DNA from: JAOUJD01 sp963841815
Lineage (GTDB): Bacteria > Pseudomonadota > Gammaproteobacteria > Burkholderiales > Burkholderiaceae_F
Assembly: GCA_963841815.1 (NCBI GenBank)
Contig: CAWJEE010000014.1
Span: 1-64,000 of the forward strand
DNA: 64,000 nucleotides
Reading direction: 5' to 3'
Below are positions 52,584-61,286 of the stretch, piece after piece; within the stretch, counting starts at the first letter, position 1, and every line of letters begins with the position of its first letter. A program made the translations under genes and the position numbers. The notes under the pieces were generated by a model. The model did not search any database and was not told the DNA's origin. It was given only the letters and a program-made list of their open reading frames with translations.

Positions 52584-53432
52584 ATGAACGAAGCCATCCA
52601 GCCGGCCGGTCGCCTTTCGCGGCGAACCATCCTGAAAGAATCCGCCGCGCTTCTGGTCGGTGGCGCAACCGGCGCCACTGCTGTCAGCGCGCTGGCAGCC
52701 GCCCCGGAAACGAGTCAGGCGGCCGCTGCGCCGCCGCTGCCGTGGAAGTGGGTGAAGCTCGACCCGCTGGAGGCGGGCCGGCGTGCCTATCGCTTCTACA
52801 AGGAGAAAGGCGGCTGCGGCACGGGGTCGTATCTCAGCCTGCTCAGCCTGCTGAAGGAGAAGGTCGGGCATCCCTGGACGACGCTGCCGGACATGATGAT
52901 GGCGCACGGCGCGTCCGGCTATGGCGGCCACGGCACGCTCTGCGGGGCGCTGGGCGGCGTCTCGACGATCATCAACCTGGTGACCTACACCGGCAAGGTC
53001 GACGACCAGCAGAACAACCAGATCATCGACCGGCTGTTCTGGTGGTACGCGGAGCAGGAATTCCCGACCGAGCGCTTCGACGATCTGTCACCTCTGAAGA
53101 AGCAGGTCAGGGTGAAGGCGATGTCGCCGCTGTGCCATACGTCTGTGTCGAAGTGGGCGGTCGCCGCTGGCGCGACGATCAAGTCCGACGCGAAGGTCGA
53201 ACGCTGCTCCAAGGTGGTTGCTGAGGTCGTATACACGGTGACGCTTGCGCTCAATGACTTCTTCGACGGCAAGTGGACGCCGCCCGCGTGGAAGCCGGCG
53301 AAGGGCGTTGAACACTGCGTCGGTTGCCACGGGCCGAACGTTCCGCCGCAGAAGGCCATGAACTGGAACCAGCAGGGGCACATGGATTGCGTGATGTGCC
53401 ATGCGGACCACACGAAGGCAGCTGCAAAGTAA
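52584..53432 (+). CDS. Tat-exported C_GCAxxG / split-Soret-like dihaem cytochrome
   Basis: A 282-residue predicted redox protein. A twin-arginine signal (RLSRRTILKES, Arg13-Arg14) is followed by a region like split-Soret cytochrome c and the C_GCAxxG_C_C redox family: YRFYKEKGGCGTGSYLSLLSLL, HGASGYGGHGTLCGALGGVSTIINL, SPLCHTSVSKWA and VERCSKVVAEVV (Cys78, Cys120, Cys184, Cys208). Two c-type haem motifs lie near the C-terminus, CVGCH (245-249) and CVMCH (269-273). It should mature in the periplasm, folded before export or with haem attached after it. No electron-transfer partner is adjacent. The start ATG 52584 follows gaggtgaac. Confidence 0.78.
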   Translation: MNEAIQPAGRLSRRTILKESAALLVGGATGATAVSALAAAPETSQAAAAPPLPWKWVKLDPLEAGRRAYRFYKEKGGCGTGSYLSLLSLLKEKVGHPWTTLPDMMMAHGASGYGGHGTLCGALGGVSTIINLVTYTGKVDDQQNNQIIDRLFWWYAEQEFPTERFDDLSPLKKQVRVKAMSPLCHTSVSKWAVAAGATIKSDAKVERCSKVVAEVVYTVTLALNDFFDGKWTPPAWKPAKGVEHCVGCHGPNVPPQKAMNWNQQGHMDCVMCHADHTKAAAK

Positions 53433-53450
53433 CCCGCGCTGTCGCATGAC

Positions 53451-53478
53451 GCGTGGCCGCGGCGAGCCGCGGCCACGC
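53451..53478 (+). terminator. strong hairpin after the cytochrome gene
   Basis: A 12-bp perfect stem gcgtggccgcgg / ccgcggccacgc with loop cgag starts 19 bases after the stop codon. No T-run follows, so termination is likely but not certain. Confidence 0.55.
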
Positions 53479-53614
53479 TCGTTGCCGTGAGCCTTTCGGC
53501 AGCAAGAGACGCACGGCGCCGGTCACCGTTTCCGTGCCGCGACTCACGTCGCCACGAGGGGCCCGCGTAGAATCGTCGGGCCATAGCGCTCCCTGTCCCG
53601 CGGTTTCACCCTCG

Positions 53615-54709
53615 ATGTACAGCGAATCCGACCACACATTCATGCTGCGCGCGCTTGAACTGGCGCAGCGCGCCGCGTTTCACGCGACGCCCAATCCGCG
53701 GGTCGGTTGCGTCATCGTGCGCGACGGCCGCATCCTGGGCGAAGGCTTCACGCAGCCGCCGGGATCGAACCACGCCGAGATCGAGGCCCTGCTCGACGCT
53801 CGCCGCAACGGCCACGACGTGCGCGGCTCCGCGGTCTACGTCACGCTCGAGCCTTGCAGTCACTTCGGGCGCACGCCGCCGTGCTCCACCGCACTGTCCG
53901 AGGCGCACGTCGCGCGCGTGATCGCCGCCGTCGAGGATCCCAATCCGCTGGTGCGGGGCAAGGGCCTCGACATGCTGCGCGCCAACGGGGTCGACGTGCG
54001 TTGCGGCCTGCTCGAACAGGAGGCGGCCGACGTCAACGTCGGTTTCTTCTCCCGCATGACGCGCGGACGCCCGTGGGTGCGCGTGAAGATCGCCGCGAGC
54101 CTGGACGGGAAGACCGCGCTCGACAACGGCGTGTCGCAGTGGATCACGTCCGAAGACGCGCGGCGCGACGGCCACGCGTGGCGCGCGCGGGCGTGCGCGG
54201 TGCTGACCGGCATCGGCACGGTGCAGGCGGACAACCCGCAGATGAACGTGCGCCTCGTCGACACGCCGCGGCAGCCGCTGCGCGTGCTGGTGGACAGCCG
54301 GCTCGAGGTCGATCCCGAGGCGCGCTTCTTCGAGGGCGAGGGCCAGGTGCTCGTTGCCTGCGCGGTCGACGACGCGGAGCGCGAGCGGCGTCTCGCGGAC
54401 AAGGGCGTCGAGGTGGTTCGCCTGCCGAACGAGCGCGGCAAGGTCGACCTGCCGCTGCTGATGAAGCGGCTGGCCGAGCGCGCGATCAACGAAGTCCACG
54501 TCGAAGCCGGGTTCAAGCTGAACGGCTCGCTCGTCAGCGCCGGCGTGGTCGACGAACTGCTCGTGTACCTCGCGCCGATGCTGATCGGCGAGGCCCAGGG
54601 CATGGTGCACCTGCCGGCCCTGTCGGATCTCGCCAAGGCGCAGCGCCTGGTGTTCCGGGAAGTGACGCAAGTGGGCGAGGACGTTCGCATCCTCGCGCGG
54701 CTCCAGTAA
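53615..54709 (+). CDS. ribD: bifunctional riboflavin deaminase/reductase RibD
   Basis: A 364-residue enzyme for steps two and three of riboflavin synthesis. The N-terminal deaminase has HAEIEALLDA and the zinc motif LEPCSHFGRTPPC; the C-terminal reductase has VRVKIAASLDGKTALDNGVSQWITSEDARRDGHAWRA and TGIGTVQADNPQMNVR. A TAGAAT box (53568-53573) lies 41 bases before the ATG. It is followed by ribE after 20 bases. There is no FMN riboswitch in the leader. Confidence 0.97.
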   Translation: MYSESDHTFMLRALELAQRAAFHATPNPRVGCVIVRDGRILGEGFTQPPGSNHAEIEALLDARRNGHDVRGSAVYVTLEPCSHFGRTPPCSTALSEAHVARVIAAVEDPNPLVRGKGLDMLRANGVDVRCGLLEQEAADVNVGFFSRMTRGRPWVRVKIAASLDGKTALDNGVSQWITSEDARRDGHAWRARACAVLTGIGTVQADNPQMNVRLVDTPRQPLRVLVDSRLEVDPEARFFEGEGQVLVACAVDDAERERRLADKGVEVVRLPNERGKVDLPLLMKRLAERAINEVHVEAGFKLNGSLVSAGVVDELLVYLAPMLIGEAQGMVHLPALSDLAKAQRLVFREVTQVGEDVRILARLQ

Positions 54710-54729
54710 CGCTTTTTCCAGGGATCTTC

Positions 54730-55344
54730 ATGTTCACCGGGCTCGTGCAGGGTGTGGGACGCGTGGTCGACGTCGAGCGGCTCGACGCGGACGGCGGGGT
54801 GCGCCTGACGATCGACGGCAGCGCGGTGGCGGGCTTCCGTCCCGCCGTCGGCGACAGCATCGCGCTGAACGGCGCCTGCATGACCGCGACGTCGGTCGAC
54901 GGCGCGCGCTTCACCGTCGACGTCTCGCGGGAAAGCCTGTCGAAGACCGCGGGGCTCGACGGCGCCGGTGACGTCAACATCGAGACGTCGATGGCGCTCG
55001 GCGACAGGCTCGGCGGCCACCTCGTGGCCGGGCACGTCGACGGCGTCGGCGAGGTCGTGCGGTTCGATCCGGTGCACGAGTCGTGGGAACTCGTGGTGCG
55101 CGCGCCGCGCGAGCTGGCGAAGTACTTCGCGTACAAGGGCTCGGTCGCCGTGAATGGCGTGAGCCTGACGGTGAACCGCGTCGACGACACGCCGGCCGGC
55201 TGCGAGTTCTCGATCAACATCATTCCGCACACGTTCGAAGTGACGACGCTGCGCTCGCTGCGTCCCGGGTCGCGCGTCAATCTCGAGGCCGACCTGATCG
55301 CGCGCTACGTCGAGCGCATGCTGTCGCTCGAGCGCGCGGGCTGA
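54730..55344 (+). CDS. ribE: riboflavin synthase, alpha subunit
   Basis: A 204-residue enzyme that dismutates two lumazine molecules to riboflavin. Two lumazine-binding repeats are visible: MFTGLVQGVGRVVDVERLD ... DSIALNGACMTATSV ... FTVDVSRESL, and LGGHLVAGHVDGVGEVV ... GSVAVNGVSLTVNRVDD. The start MFTG is universal. It is the second gene of a ribD-ribE pair, with four more genes before ribBX-ribH, so riboflavin genes flank an inserted set of unrelated genes. Confidence 0.97.
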   Translation: MFTGLVQGVGRVVDVERLDADGGVRLTIDGSAVAGFRPAVGDSIALNGACMTATSVDGARFTVDVSRESLSKTAGLDGAGDVNIETSMALGDRLGGHLVAGHVDGVGEVVRFDPVHESWELVVRAPRELAKYFAYKGSVAVNGVSLTVNRVDDTPAGCEFSINIIPHTFEVTTLRSLRPGSRVNLEADLIARYVERMLSLERAG

Positions 55345-55356
55345 GGCGGCACGCGC

Positions 55357-55728
55357 ATGGCCGAGCGCGCCGTCATCCTGTTCGCCCACGGCGCGCGCGA
55401 TGCTCGCTGGTCGATGACGCTGGGCGAGCTTCAGCAGCGCGTGCAGGCGCTGCTGCCCGACGCGCACGTCGGCATCGCGTTCCTCGAGTTCCAGCCACCG
55501 ACGCTCGCTTCCGCCCTCGAAGGCGCGCTCGCGGCCGGCGCGCGCGCCATCGACGTGATGCCGGTGTTCTGGGCCAATGGCGGGCACATGGCGAACGACG
55601 TGCCACCGCTCCTTGCCGAACTGCGCCGGCGTCATCCCGGGCTGCAGTTGCGACTGCTGCCGGTGCTGTCCGAACTGCCCGGGATGCTCGACTTCATCGC
55701 CGGCGCGGTCGCGCGCGGCGGCGACTGA
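55357..55728 (+). CDS. CbiX/SirB-like chelatase family protein
   Basis: A 123-residue single-domain member of the sirohydrochlorin chelatase fold. It starts AVILFAHGARDARWSMTLGELQQRV, with the metal-ligand His in FAHG, and continues IAFLEFQPPTLASALEGALAAGARAIDVMPVFWANGGHMANDVP, with a second His. The family inserts iron, cobalt or nickel into sirohydrochlorin; single-domain forms act as dimers. The gene sits 12 bases after ribE. Without other tetrapyrrole genes nearby, the metal cannot be told. Confidence 0.82.
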   Translation: MAERAVILFAHGARDARWSMTLGELQQRVQALLPDAHVGIAFLEFQPPTLASALEGALAAGARAIDVMPVFWANGGHMANDVPPLLAELRRRHPGLQLRLLPVLSELPGMLDFIAGAVARGGD

Positions 55729-55737
55729 CGCACCCCG

Positions 55738-56418
55738 ATGAACGCGACGATGGCGGCCGGGTGGGGCCTGGCCCTCGCCGTCCTGATCGTTGCGAGCTTC
55801 GCGGCCCGCGCCGAGGGAAGGATGTGGGCGCGGCGCGCGGTCGCGCTGCTGGCGCTCTACCTGATCGCGCTGGCGCTGGCTGGCTGGCTGCTGCCGCCGT
55901 CCTGGGCTGCGTGGGGTTCGGCGGTCGCCGCATTCGCGGTGCTGCTGACCGCGCAGCCGTTCATCGCGCTCGGTGTGCTGCAGCCGGCCGAGATCGGCCT
56001 CACCGCGCCGCGGCCGGGCACGATGCGGGTGGTCGTCCTCGCCGTCGGCCTGGCGCTGCTGCTCAACATCGTCGTGATGATCGTGCGGGGTGCCGCGCCG
56101 GTCCGGGTGGGCGGGGCCACGGTCGCGGCCGTGCTGGTCGCGGCGGTGCTCGAGGAACTCGTGTTCCGGGGCGTGCTGCTGGCCCTGCTCGATCGTGCGC
56201 TGCCGCAGCGCTGGCGTGTCGCCGGCGCCTACATCGGCTGGGGCGGCGTCGCGCTGACGGTGTCCTTCGTCGCGCTGCACGGGCTGCGGCCCGGGCTGCT
56301 GCTCGGCGTGCTGCCGGCGGCCCTGCTATATCTCTGGCTGCGCGAACGGACCGGCAGCCTGCTGGCGCCGATCGCCGCGCACCTCGCCTGGAATCTCTCC
56401 GTCCTGCTTGTCCACTGA
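55738..56418 (+). CDS. CPBP family intramembrane metalloprotease
   Basis: A 226-residue polytopic membrane protein of the CAAX protease/bacteriocin-processing (CPBP) family. The three catalytic motifs are present: EELVFRG (Glu139-Glu140, Arg144), FVALHG with the first His and HLAWN with the second. About six or seven membrane segments are predicted. Known members cleave within membranes or mature peptides; the substrate here is unknown. It lies 9 bases after the CbiX-like gene. Confidence 0.85.
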   Translation: MNATMAAGWGLALAVLIVASFAARAEGRMWARRAVALLALYLIALALAGWLLPPSWAAWGSAVAAFAVLLTAQPFIALGVLQPAEIGLTAPRPGTMRVVVLAVGLALLLNIVVMIVRGAAPVRVGGATVAAVLVAAVLEELVFRGVLLALLDRALPQRWRVAGAYIGWGGVALTVSFVALHGLRPGLLLGVLPAALLYLWLRERTGSLLAPIAAHLAWNLSVLLVH

Positions 56419-56445
56419 GTGTCCGCCAAACGCCCACTGACCACC

Positions 56446-57570
56446 ATGCCACGCCTCTTCGAACCGATCACGCTGCGCGGCCTCACGCTGCCCAATCGCA
56501 TCATGGTGTCGCCGATGTGCCAGTACTCGGCCGTCGACGGCAGCGCCACGGACTGGCACCTCGCGCACCTCGGCTCGCTCGCGCTGTCCGGCGCGGGACT
56601 GCTGTGCCTGGAGGCGACGGCGGTGACCGCGGAGGGCCGGATCACGCCGGGCGACCTCGGCCTCTACTCGGACGACAACGAGCACGCTCTCGCGCGCGTG
56701 GTCGGGACGATCCGCGCCGCGGCGTCCATCAAGCTGGCGATCCAGCTCGGCCACGCCGGCCGCAAGGCGTCGAGCCACGCCCCGTGGGACGGCGGCAAGC
56801 TGGTGCCGGTCGGGCAGGGCGGTTGGCTGCCGGCTGCGCCGTCGGCCGTGCCGCACGCGGACGGAGAATCAGCCCCGCGCGCGTTCGCGCTGGACGAACT
56901 GCCGCGCCTGCGTGAAGCCTTCGCCGACGCGGCGCGGCGCGCGGCGCGGCTCGGTTTCGACGCGATCGAACTGCACTGCGCGCACGGGTACCTGCTGCAC
57001 CAGTTCCTGTCGCCGGTCAGCAACCGGCGCGACGACGCCTACGGCGGCTCGCTCGCCAACCGGATGCGCTTTCCGCTCGAGGCCTTCGATGCGGTGCGCG
57101 CGGCGTTTCCCGCCGATCGCCCGGTCGGCGTGCGCGTCTCGGCCACCGACTGGCTGGAAGGCAGCGCGCCGGAGAGCTGGACCGTCGAGAGCACGGTCGA
57201 GTTCGGGCGGGCCCTGAAGGAGCGCGGCTGCGACTGGCTCGACGTGTCCAGCGGCGGGATCTCGCCGCGGCAGAAGATCACGCCGGGCCCCGGCTACCAG
57301 GTGCCGTTCGCGGAGATCGTGCGCACGGAAACCGGCCTGCCGACCGTCGCGGTCGGGCTGATCACCGATCCGCGGCAGGCCGAGGCGATCCTCGAGGCCG
57401 GCCGCGCGGACATGGTCGCGCTCGCCCGCGCGTTCCTGTACGACCCGCGCTGGCCGTGGCACGCCGCGGCGGCCCTCGGGGGCCAGGTCGACGGCCCGCG
57501 CCAGTACTGGCGCTCGCTGCCGCGGGAAGCGGGGCCCATTTTCGGCAACATCACGTTCGGCCAGCGCTGA
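56446..57570 (+). CDS. old yellow enzyme family NADH:flavin oxidoreductase (YqjM-like)
   Basis: A 374-residue TIM-barrel flavoprotein that reduces activated double bonds. Key segments: LFEPITLRGLTLPNRIMVSPMCQYSAVDG with the FMN-modulating Cys of the YqjM class, IQLGHAGRK, the ELHCAHGYLLHQFLSP substrate pair (His-x-x-His type), NRRDDAYGGSLANRMRF and the end VALARAFLYDPRWPWHAAA. The ATG 56446 matches the family start; an upstream GTG at 56419 right after the CPBP stop is possible. Enoate reduction or detoxification is likely. Confidence 0.92.
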   Translation: MPRLFEPITLRGLTLPNRIMVSPMCQYSAVDGSATDWHLAHLGSLALSGAGLLCLEATAVTAEGRITPGDLGLYSDDNEHALARVVGTIRAAASIKLAIQLGHAGRKASSHAPWDGGKLVPVGQGGWLPAAPSAVPHADGESAPRAFALDELPRLREAFADAARRAARLGFDAIELHCAHGYLLHQFLSPVSNRRDDAYGGSLANRMRFPLEAFDAVRAAFPADRPVGVRVSATDWLEGSAPESWTVESTVEFGRALKERGCDWLDVSSGGISPRQKITPGPGYQVPFAEIVRTETGLPTVAVGLITDPRQAEAILEAGRADMVALARAFLYDPRWPWHAAAALGGQVDGPRQYWRSLPREAGPIFGNITFGQR

Positions 57571-57639
57571 GCGGCTCCGAGGGCGAAAACGCCTAGAATC
57601 CGGGTCTCCCACGCGCCTGCGGGCGCGGAGCCTCCCGCC

Positions 57640-58785
57640 ATGCTGTCCGCCGTGCCCAACCCGTCGCCGTCCGCCCCCGGGCTCGCCTCGACCGAGGAGA
57701 TCATCGAGGAGATCCGGCGCGGCCACATCGTCGTGCTGGTCGACGACGAGGACCGCGAGAACGAGGGCGACCTGATCTTCGCCGCCGACTTCGTCACGCC
57801 CGAGAAGATCAACTTCCTGGCCAAGCACGGCCGCGGCCTGATCTGCATGCCGGTCACCGCCGAGCATGCGGCGCAGCTCGAGCTGGCGCCGATGACCAAC
57901 AACAACAAGACGGTCCACGGCACCAACTTCACGGTGGCTATCGAGGCCGCAGAAGGCGTGACGACCGGGATTTCCGCGGCCGATCGCGCGCACACGATCC
58001 GCGTCGCGTCGCGGCCGCATGCGCGACCGAGCGACATCGTGCAGCCCGGCCACGTGTTCCCGCTGGTGGCCGCGGCCGGCGGCGTGCTGATGCGCGCCGG
58101 TCATACCGAGGCGTGCTGCGACCTGGCGCGGCTGGCGGGTCTGAATCCGGCCGCGGTGCTGTGCGAGGTGATGAACGACGACGGCACGATGGCGCGCCTG
58201 CCCGACCTGCTGCCGTTCGCGGCCCAGCACGGACTGAAGGTCGGGACGATCGCCGACCTGATCCACTACCGCGCCGCCAACGAGTCGATGGTCGAGCGCG
58301 TGGGCGCGAAGACCGTCCAGACGTCGGCCGGCCCGTTCGAACTCGTCGTCTACCGCGACAAGCCGAGCGGCGCCGCGCACCTCGCGCTGGTGCACGGCCC
58401 GCTGTCGCCGGACGAGGAAGCGCTGGTGCGCGTGCACGAACCCCTGTCGGTGCTCGACCTGCTCGACATCGAGGACTCGGTGCACTCGTGGCCCGTGCAC
58501 AAGGCACTGAAGCGGATCGCCGCCAACGGCGGCGGCGTGGTCGTCATGCTCAACTGCGCGGACACGACCGAGCGGCTGCTCGACAAGTTCAACACCTTGA
58601 TGAATCCCGACGCCGCGCATCAGTGGGTCGAGCGCACGCAGAAGACCGACCTGCGCACCTACGGCGTCGGCGCGCAGATCCTGCGCGACCTCAACGTGAA
58701 GAAGATGAAGCTCCTCGCGAAGCCGCGCAAGATGCCCTCGATGACCGGCTTCGGCCTGCAGGTCACCGGATACCTGGAAAGCTGA
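57640..58785 (+). CDS. ribBA: DHBP synthase with degenerate GTP cyclohydrolase II domain (RibBX type)
   Basis: A 381-residue fusion. The N-terminal RibB domain makes 3,4-dihydroxy-2-butanone 4-phosphate from ribulose 5-phosphate and is complete: VLVDDEDRENEGDLIFAADFVTPEKINFLAKHGRGLICMP, then the GVTTGISAADR and MRAGHTEACCDLARLAG motifs. The C-terminal part keeps the RibA fold but lacks the zinc cysteines: where an active enzyme has C-x-T-GD and C-D-C-G it reads VRVHEPLSVLDLLDIEDSVHSWPVHKAL. GTP cyclohydrolase II activity is therefore unlikely, as described for RibBX hybrids in proteobacteria, and a separate ribA must exist elsewhere. TAGAAT lies 43-48 bases before the start. Confidence 0.92.
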   Translation: MLSAVPNPSPSAPGLASTEEIIEEIRRGHIVVLVDDEDRENEGDLIFAADFVTPEKINFLAKHGRGLICMPVTAEHAAQLELAPMTNNNKTVHGTNFTVAIEAAEGVTTGISAADRAHTIRVASRPHARPSDIVQPGHVFPLVAAAGGVLMRAGHTEACCDLARLAGLNPAAVLCEVMNDDGTMARLPDLLPFAAQHGLKVGTIADLIHYRAANESMVERVGAKTVQTSAGPFELVVYRDKPSGAAHLALVHGPLSPDEEALVRVHEPLSVLDLLDIEDSVHSWPVHKALKRIAANGGGVVVMLNCADTTERLLDKFNTLMNPDAAHQWVERTQKTDLRTYGVGAQILRDLNVKKMKLLAKPRKMPSMTGFGLQVTGYLES

Positions 58786-58787
58786 CC

Positions 58788-59288
58788 ATGGCAGTCGATT
58801 TCATTGCACCCGACTTCGACGGCGTCGATCTGCGGATCGGCGTCGTCCAGGCGCGCTTCAACGAGTGGGCCGGTCGTGCGCTCGCCGAAGCCTGCCTCAA
58901 CGAGCTCATCACGCTCGGCGTCGACGAGGGCGACATCACGCACGTCACCGTGCCGGGCGCCCTCGAGGTGCCGCTGGTGCTCGCGCGGCTGGCGGCGACC
59001 GGGGACTTCGACGCGCTGGTCGCGATCGGTTGCGTCATCCGCGGCGAGACCTATCACTTCGAGATCGTCGCCGAGGAGTCGGCGCGCGGCGTGGCGCGGG
59101 CCTCGATGGACTATGGAGTGCCTGTTGCCAACGCGATCCTGACGACCGACTCGGACGAGCAGGCGCAGGCGCGCGTGGCGGAGAAGGGCCGCGACGCCGC
59201 CCGCGTCGCGGTGGAGATGGCCAACCTGATGCTCGCCCTCGACGAGGACGGCGAGGGCGAAGCCGCCGACGCGGAACAGGACGAGTAG
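58788..59288 (+). CDS. ribH: 6,7-dimethyl-8-ribityllumazine synthase
   Basis: A 166-residue capsid- or pentamer-forming enzyme joining the dihydroxybutanone phosphate from RibB with the pyrimidine intermediate. Motifs: RIGVVQARFNEWAGRALAEACLNEL, the PGALEVPLV loop, and IGCVIRGETYHFEIVAEESARG with the catalytic His. An acidic C-terminal tail (DEDGEGEAADAEQDE) is species-specific. It starts 2 bases after the ribBX stop, so the two are co-translated, and is followed by nusB. Confidence 0.97.
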   Translation: MAVDFIAPDFDGVDLRIGVVQARFNEWAGRALAEACLNELITLGVDEGDITHVTVPGALEVPLVLARLAATGDFDALVAIGCVIRGETYHFEIVAEESARGVARASMDYGVPVANAILTTDSDEQAQARVAEKGRDAARVAVEMANLMLALDEDGEGEAADAEQDE

Positions 59289-59292
59289 ACCC

Positions 59293-59778
59293 TTGCAACC
59301 GAAGGATTCCGGAGCATCGAAGGGCGGCGGCCGCAGCGCGCGCCGGCGCGCGCGCGAGCTCGCGCTGCAGGGCCTGTACCAGTGGCTGGTCGGCGGACAG
59401 GACGCGGCCGCGATCGAAGGCCACCTGATCGAGAACGAGGGCCGCGAAGGCGCCGACGAACTCGGCAAGAAGACCGACCTCAGCCATTACCGCGAGCTGC
59501 TGCACGGAACGATCGACGGCGCCGACGAACTGCGGCGCCAGTTCGCGCCGTACCTCGACCGCAACGTCGAGGCGCTGTCGCCGATCGAGCACGGCATCCT
59601 GCTGATCGGCACCTACGAGATGCAGCAGCGGCTCGAGATTCCGTACCGGGTCGTCATCAACGAGGCGGTCGAACTGGCCAAGAGCTTCGGCGGCACCGAC
59701 GGCTTCAAGTACGTCAACGGCGTGCTCGACAAGGTCGCTGGACAGTTGCGGCCGGCCGAGGTGGCCGCGCGCGGTTGA
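59293..59778 (+). CDS. nusB: transcription antitermination factor NusB
   Basis: A 161-residue all-helical protein that binds boxA RNA with S10 during rRNA transcription. RRRARELALQGLYQWLVGGQD at the start, PYLDRNVEALSPIEHGILLIGTYEM and PYRVVINEAVELAKSFGGTDGFKYVNGVLDKVA at the end are diagnostic. The likely start is TTG 59293, 4 bases after the ribH stop; no ATG gives the full family N-terminus. The ribH-nusB-thiL-pgpA order is widely conserved. Confidence 0.95.
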   Translation: MQPKDSGASKGGGRSARRRARELALQGLYQWLVGGQDAAAIEGHLIENEGREGADELGKKTDLSHYRELLHGTIDGADELRRQFAPYLDRNVEALSPIEHGILLIGTYEMQQRLEIPYRVVINEAVELAKSFGGTDGFKYVNGVLDKVAGQLRPAEVAARG

Positions 59779-59784
59779 CGCGCG

Positions 59785-60765
59785 ATGGCCGCGCCGCTCG
59801 GCGAATTCGAACTCATCGCGCGGTACTTCACGCGCCCGGTGCCCGCGGGCCGCGGCGACATCGCGCTGGCGGTCGGTGACGACTGCGCGCTGCTGGAGCC
59901 GGTTCCCGGCGAGCAATGGGCCGTCTCGACGGACACGCTGGTCGAGTCGGTGCACTTCCTACCGTCGGTCGATCCGGCTGCGCTCGGACACAAGGCGCTC
60001 GCCGTCAACCTGTCCGACCTGGCCGCCTGCGGCGCCGAGCCGCGCTGCTTCTTCCTCGCGCTGGCTCTGCCGCAGGTCGACGAGGCCTGGCTTGCGGCGT
60101 TTTCCGGCGGCATGTTCGCGCTGGCCGACGCTCACCGCTGCGTGCTCGCGGGCGGCGACACGACGCGGTCGCCGCAGGGCGTGATCATCACGGTCACCGT
60201 GATGGGGAGCGTGCCGCGTGGGCAGGCGCTTCTCCGCAGCGGCGCCCGGCCCGGCGACGATCTCTGGGTGTCCGGCACGCTGGGGGACGCCGCGTTCGGA
60301 CTCGCGTTGCGCCAGGGCGGGACCCCGGTCCCGGCGGGCGCCGGCGCGGCCGTCGAGCGGCTGGAGTGGCCGCAGCCGCAGGTCGGGCTCGGGCTCGCCC
60401 TGCGAGGCTTGGCGACCGCCGCCATCGACATCTCCGACGGCCTGCTCGGGGACCTCGGACACATCCTGGAACGGTCGGCCGTCGGCGCACGCATGGAGTG
60501 GAACCGCATCCCGCGCTCCGGTGCTTTGCGCCGCCAGGAAGAGGCGGACCAGCGGCGCTTTGCCCTTGCGGGCGGGGACGACTACGAACTGCTGTTCGCC
60601 GCGCCGGCCGGTAAGCGCAGCGAGGTGGAGCGGGCGGCGGCCGGCGCCGGCGTGGCCGTGACCCGGATCGGTGCGGTCACTTCGACCGGGCGTCTTGAAC
60701 TGGTGGACGCCGACGGCCGGGCGATGGACACTGCGCCGCGCGCCTTCGATCACTTCCGTCCATGA
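59785..60765 (+). CDS. thiL: thiamine-monophosphate kinase
   Basis: A 326-residue AIRS-superfamily kinase that makes thiamine pyrophosphate from thiamine monophosphate. GEFELIARYF, VGDDCALLEP, VESVHFLP, LAVNLSDLAACGAEPRCFFLALALP, LAGGDTTRSP and AIDISDGLLGDLGHI, then AGGDDYELLF, occur in the family order. The metal-binding acidic residues (GDD, SDGL, GGDD) are intact. Its stop overlaps the pgpA ATG by four bases. Confidence 0.96.
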   Translation: MAAPLGEFELIARYFTRPVPAGRGDIALAVGDDCALLEPVPGEQWAVSTDTLVESVHFLPSVDPAALGHKALAVNLSDLAACGAEPRCFFLALALPQVDEAWLAAFSGGMFALADAHRCVLAGGDTTRSPQGVIITVTVMGSVPRGQALLRSGARPGDDLWVSGTLGDAAFGLALRQGGTPVPAGAGAAVERLEWPQPQVGLGLALRGLATAAIDISDGLLGDLGHILERSAVGARMEWNRIPRSGALRRQEEADQRRFALAGGDDYELLFAAPAGKRSEVERAAAGAGVAVTRIGAVTSTGRLELVDADGRAMDTAPRAFDHFRP

Positions 60766-61286
60766 CTACCGCGTCGATGTCTACCCAGGGTGAGCCAGGG
60801 ATTCTGACGCCGCCTTCCTGGCGGCTGATGATGTCGCACCCGGCGCACCAGTTGTCGTTCGGCTTCGGCAGCGGCCTCATTCGTCCGGCGCCCGGCACCT
60901 GGGGCACGCTGTTCGCGTGGCTCGTGTTCGTCGTGCTCGATCCGTGGCTGGGCGACGTCGGCTGGGCGATCGTGATCGCGACAACCTTCGTCCTCGGCGC
61001 GGCGGCGGCGAGTCGCACGGGTCGCGCGCTCGGTCGCCCGGACCACGGCGCGATCGTGATCGACGAGATCGTCGCCTTCTGGCTCGTGCTCTGGCTGCTG
61101 CCCGGCGGCGTGATCACGCAGGCCGTCGCCTTCCTCGGATTCCGCTTCTTCGACATCCTGAAACCGCCGCCGATCCGCGCGGTGGACCGGCGCTTCAAGA
61201 ACGGGGTGGGCGTGATGCTCGACGACCTGCTGGCTGCGTTCTACACACTGCTCGTCGCGAGCGTGCTGGCACGCGTGTTCGCATGA
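60762..61286 (+). CDS. pgpA: phosphatidylglycerophosphatase A
   Basis: A 174-residue membrane phosphatase that forms phosphatidylglycerol. The signature HPAHQLSFGFGSGLIRPAPGTWGTLFAW, IVIDEIVAFWLVL and the FLGFRFFDILKPPPIRAVDRRFKNGVGVMLDDLLAA motif are complete; the acidic pairs lie at the membrane face. It overlaps thiL at the start and pncC at the end (ATGA both times), implying tight translational coupling of thiL-pgpA-pncC. Confidence 0.96.
   Translation: MTTASMSTQGEPGILTPPSWRLMMSHPAHQLSFGFGSGLIRPAPGTWGTLFAWLVFVVLDPWLGDVGWAIVIATTFVLGAAAASRTGRALGRPDHGAIVIDEIVAFWLVLWLLPGGVITQAVAFLGFRFFDILKPPPIRAVDRRFKNGVGVMLDDLLAAFYTLLVASVLARVFA

Noticed and set aside
53479..53614. FMN riboswitch in front of ribD
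   Set aside because: None of the conserved RFN blocks are present here or before ribBX (57571-57639).
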